From assembly GCA_028709105.1 (NCBI GenBank), contig JAQVYD010000088.1, forward strand, positions 1 to 5,163: a stretch of DNA of 5,163 nt, read 5' to 3'. Each line of letters opens with the position of its first letter. Position 1 is the stretch's first letter. A program made the position numbers and the translations under genes. This document shows positions 4,940 to 5,163 of this stretch, piece after piece. The stretch comes from Clostridia bacterium (lineage in GTDB: Bacteria > Bacillota > Peptococcia > DRI-13 > DTU073). The notes under the pieces are model-generated. The model worked only from the letters and a program-made list of their open reading frames with translations. It was not told where the DNA came from and made no database searches.

Positions 4940-5163
4940 GCAAGAGTTATGGCGATCTCACCGTGCTGAAAGATATAAGCGCTGAGATACACAAGGGCGA
5001 GATAATAACCATCATAGGTCCTTCGGGTACCGGAAAGAGTACCTTATTGCGCTGCCTCAACCTGCTGGAAAAGCCCAGCGGTGGCAGCATTTATATTAAC
5101 AATGTTGATCTTTTGGCTAAAACCACCAATGTGCCAAAAATACGTCAAAAAATGGGTATGGTC
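4918..5163 (+). CDS. Amino-acid type ABC transporter ATP-binding protein, N-terminal part (runs off the right edge)
   Basis: 82 codons are visible of a usual ~240. The sequence MIKMEHLCKSYGDLTVLKDI is the standard opening of polar amino acid importer ATPases (GlnQ/HisP group), followed by Walker A GPSGTGKST (residues 34-42), LLRCLNLLEKPSGG and RQKMGMV. The Q-loop should follow immediately past the window; Walker B and the signature motif are outside. It would energise uptake of a polar amino acid from a membrane permease and a substrate-binding protein, likely encoded downstream. The start at 4918 is chosen for AGAGGG 9 bases upstream and for family alignment; the ATG at codon 4 is less likely. 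The substrate cannot be told from this part. Confidence 0.92.
   Translation, partial: MIKMEHLCKSYGDLTVLKDISAEIHKGEIITIIGPSGTGKSTLLRCLNLLEKPSGGSIYINNVDLLAKTTNVPKIRQKMGMV

Noticed and set aside
1..5163. CRISPR array, tRNA or rRNA genes
   Set aside because: No regularly spaced direct repeats of CRISPR length and no cloverleaf or rRNA sequence were seen on either strand.

Overview
The window looks like an accessory, rearrangement-prone piece of a low-to-moderate GC Firmicutes chromosome, probably a clostridial (Peptococcaceae-like) anaerobe. This is inferred from strong AGGAGG/GGAGTGAT-type ribosome binding sites, AT-rich extended -10 promoter sequence, and the style of the integrase, IS256 transposase and amino-acid ABC ATPase. 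No 16S or other species marker is present, so the assignment is soft.

Layout. Positions 1-313 (minus strand) hold the N-terminal third of a tyrosine recombinase/integrase. Its upstream region carries a perfect 23-bp palindrome abutting the ribosome binding site and three copies of a 10-bp word (GTCGGGATAA). Positions 511-571 form a compact, highly foldable block. It ends at, or one base into, a truncated, inverted copy of the start of an ABC transporter gene (571-662). From about 663 to 1810 the window is a graveyard: a long imperfect hairpin (837-899), an intrinsic terminator (1003-1040), an internal fragment of an IS256-family transposase (1041-1478, +), a fragment resembling an FAD/NAD-dependent disulfide oxidoreductase (1471-1680, -), and a 22-codon ghost of a TetR-family repressor (1741-1809, +) that still sits behind a large palindromic operator (1682-1723).

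The healthy genes follow. A secreted/membrane-anchored serine hydrolase of the class C beta-lactamase/penicillin-binding fold with four C-terminal membrane helices lies at 1824-3767. A GNAT N-acetyltransferase lies at 3898-4500. After a strong hairpin repeat (4504-4562) and a promoter region, the window ends in the first 82 codons of an amino-acid type ABC transporter ATPase (4918 onward).

How it fits together. The 94 bp around the ABC gene start (4846-4939) recur almost perfectly and inverted at 571-662, so the degenerate region plus the hydrolase and GNAT genes lie between long inverted repeats. The ABC promoter candidate lies inside this segment. Inversion by recombination between the repeats would therefore disconnect the ABC gene from it and point it at the truncated copy and the integrase. 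That switch is an inference; the inverted repeat itself is directly visible. The hydrolase has probably inherited the operator of a TetR repressor whose gene has been destroyed (start codon ATG to ACG, and body deleted).
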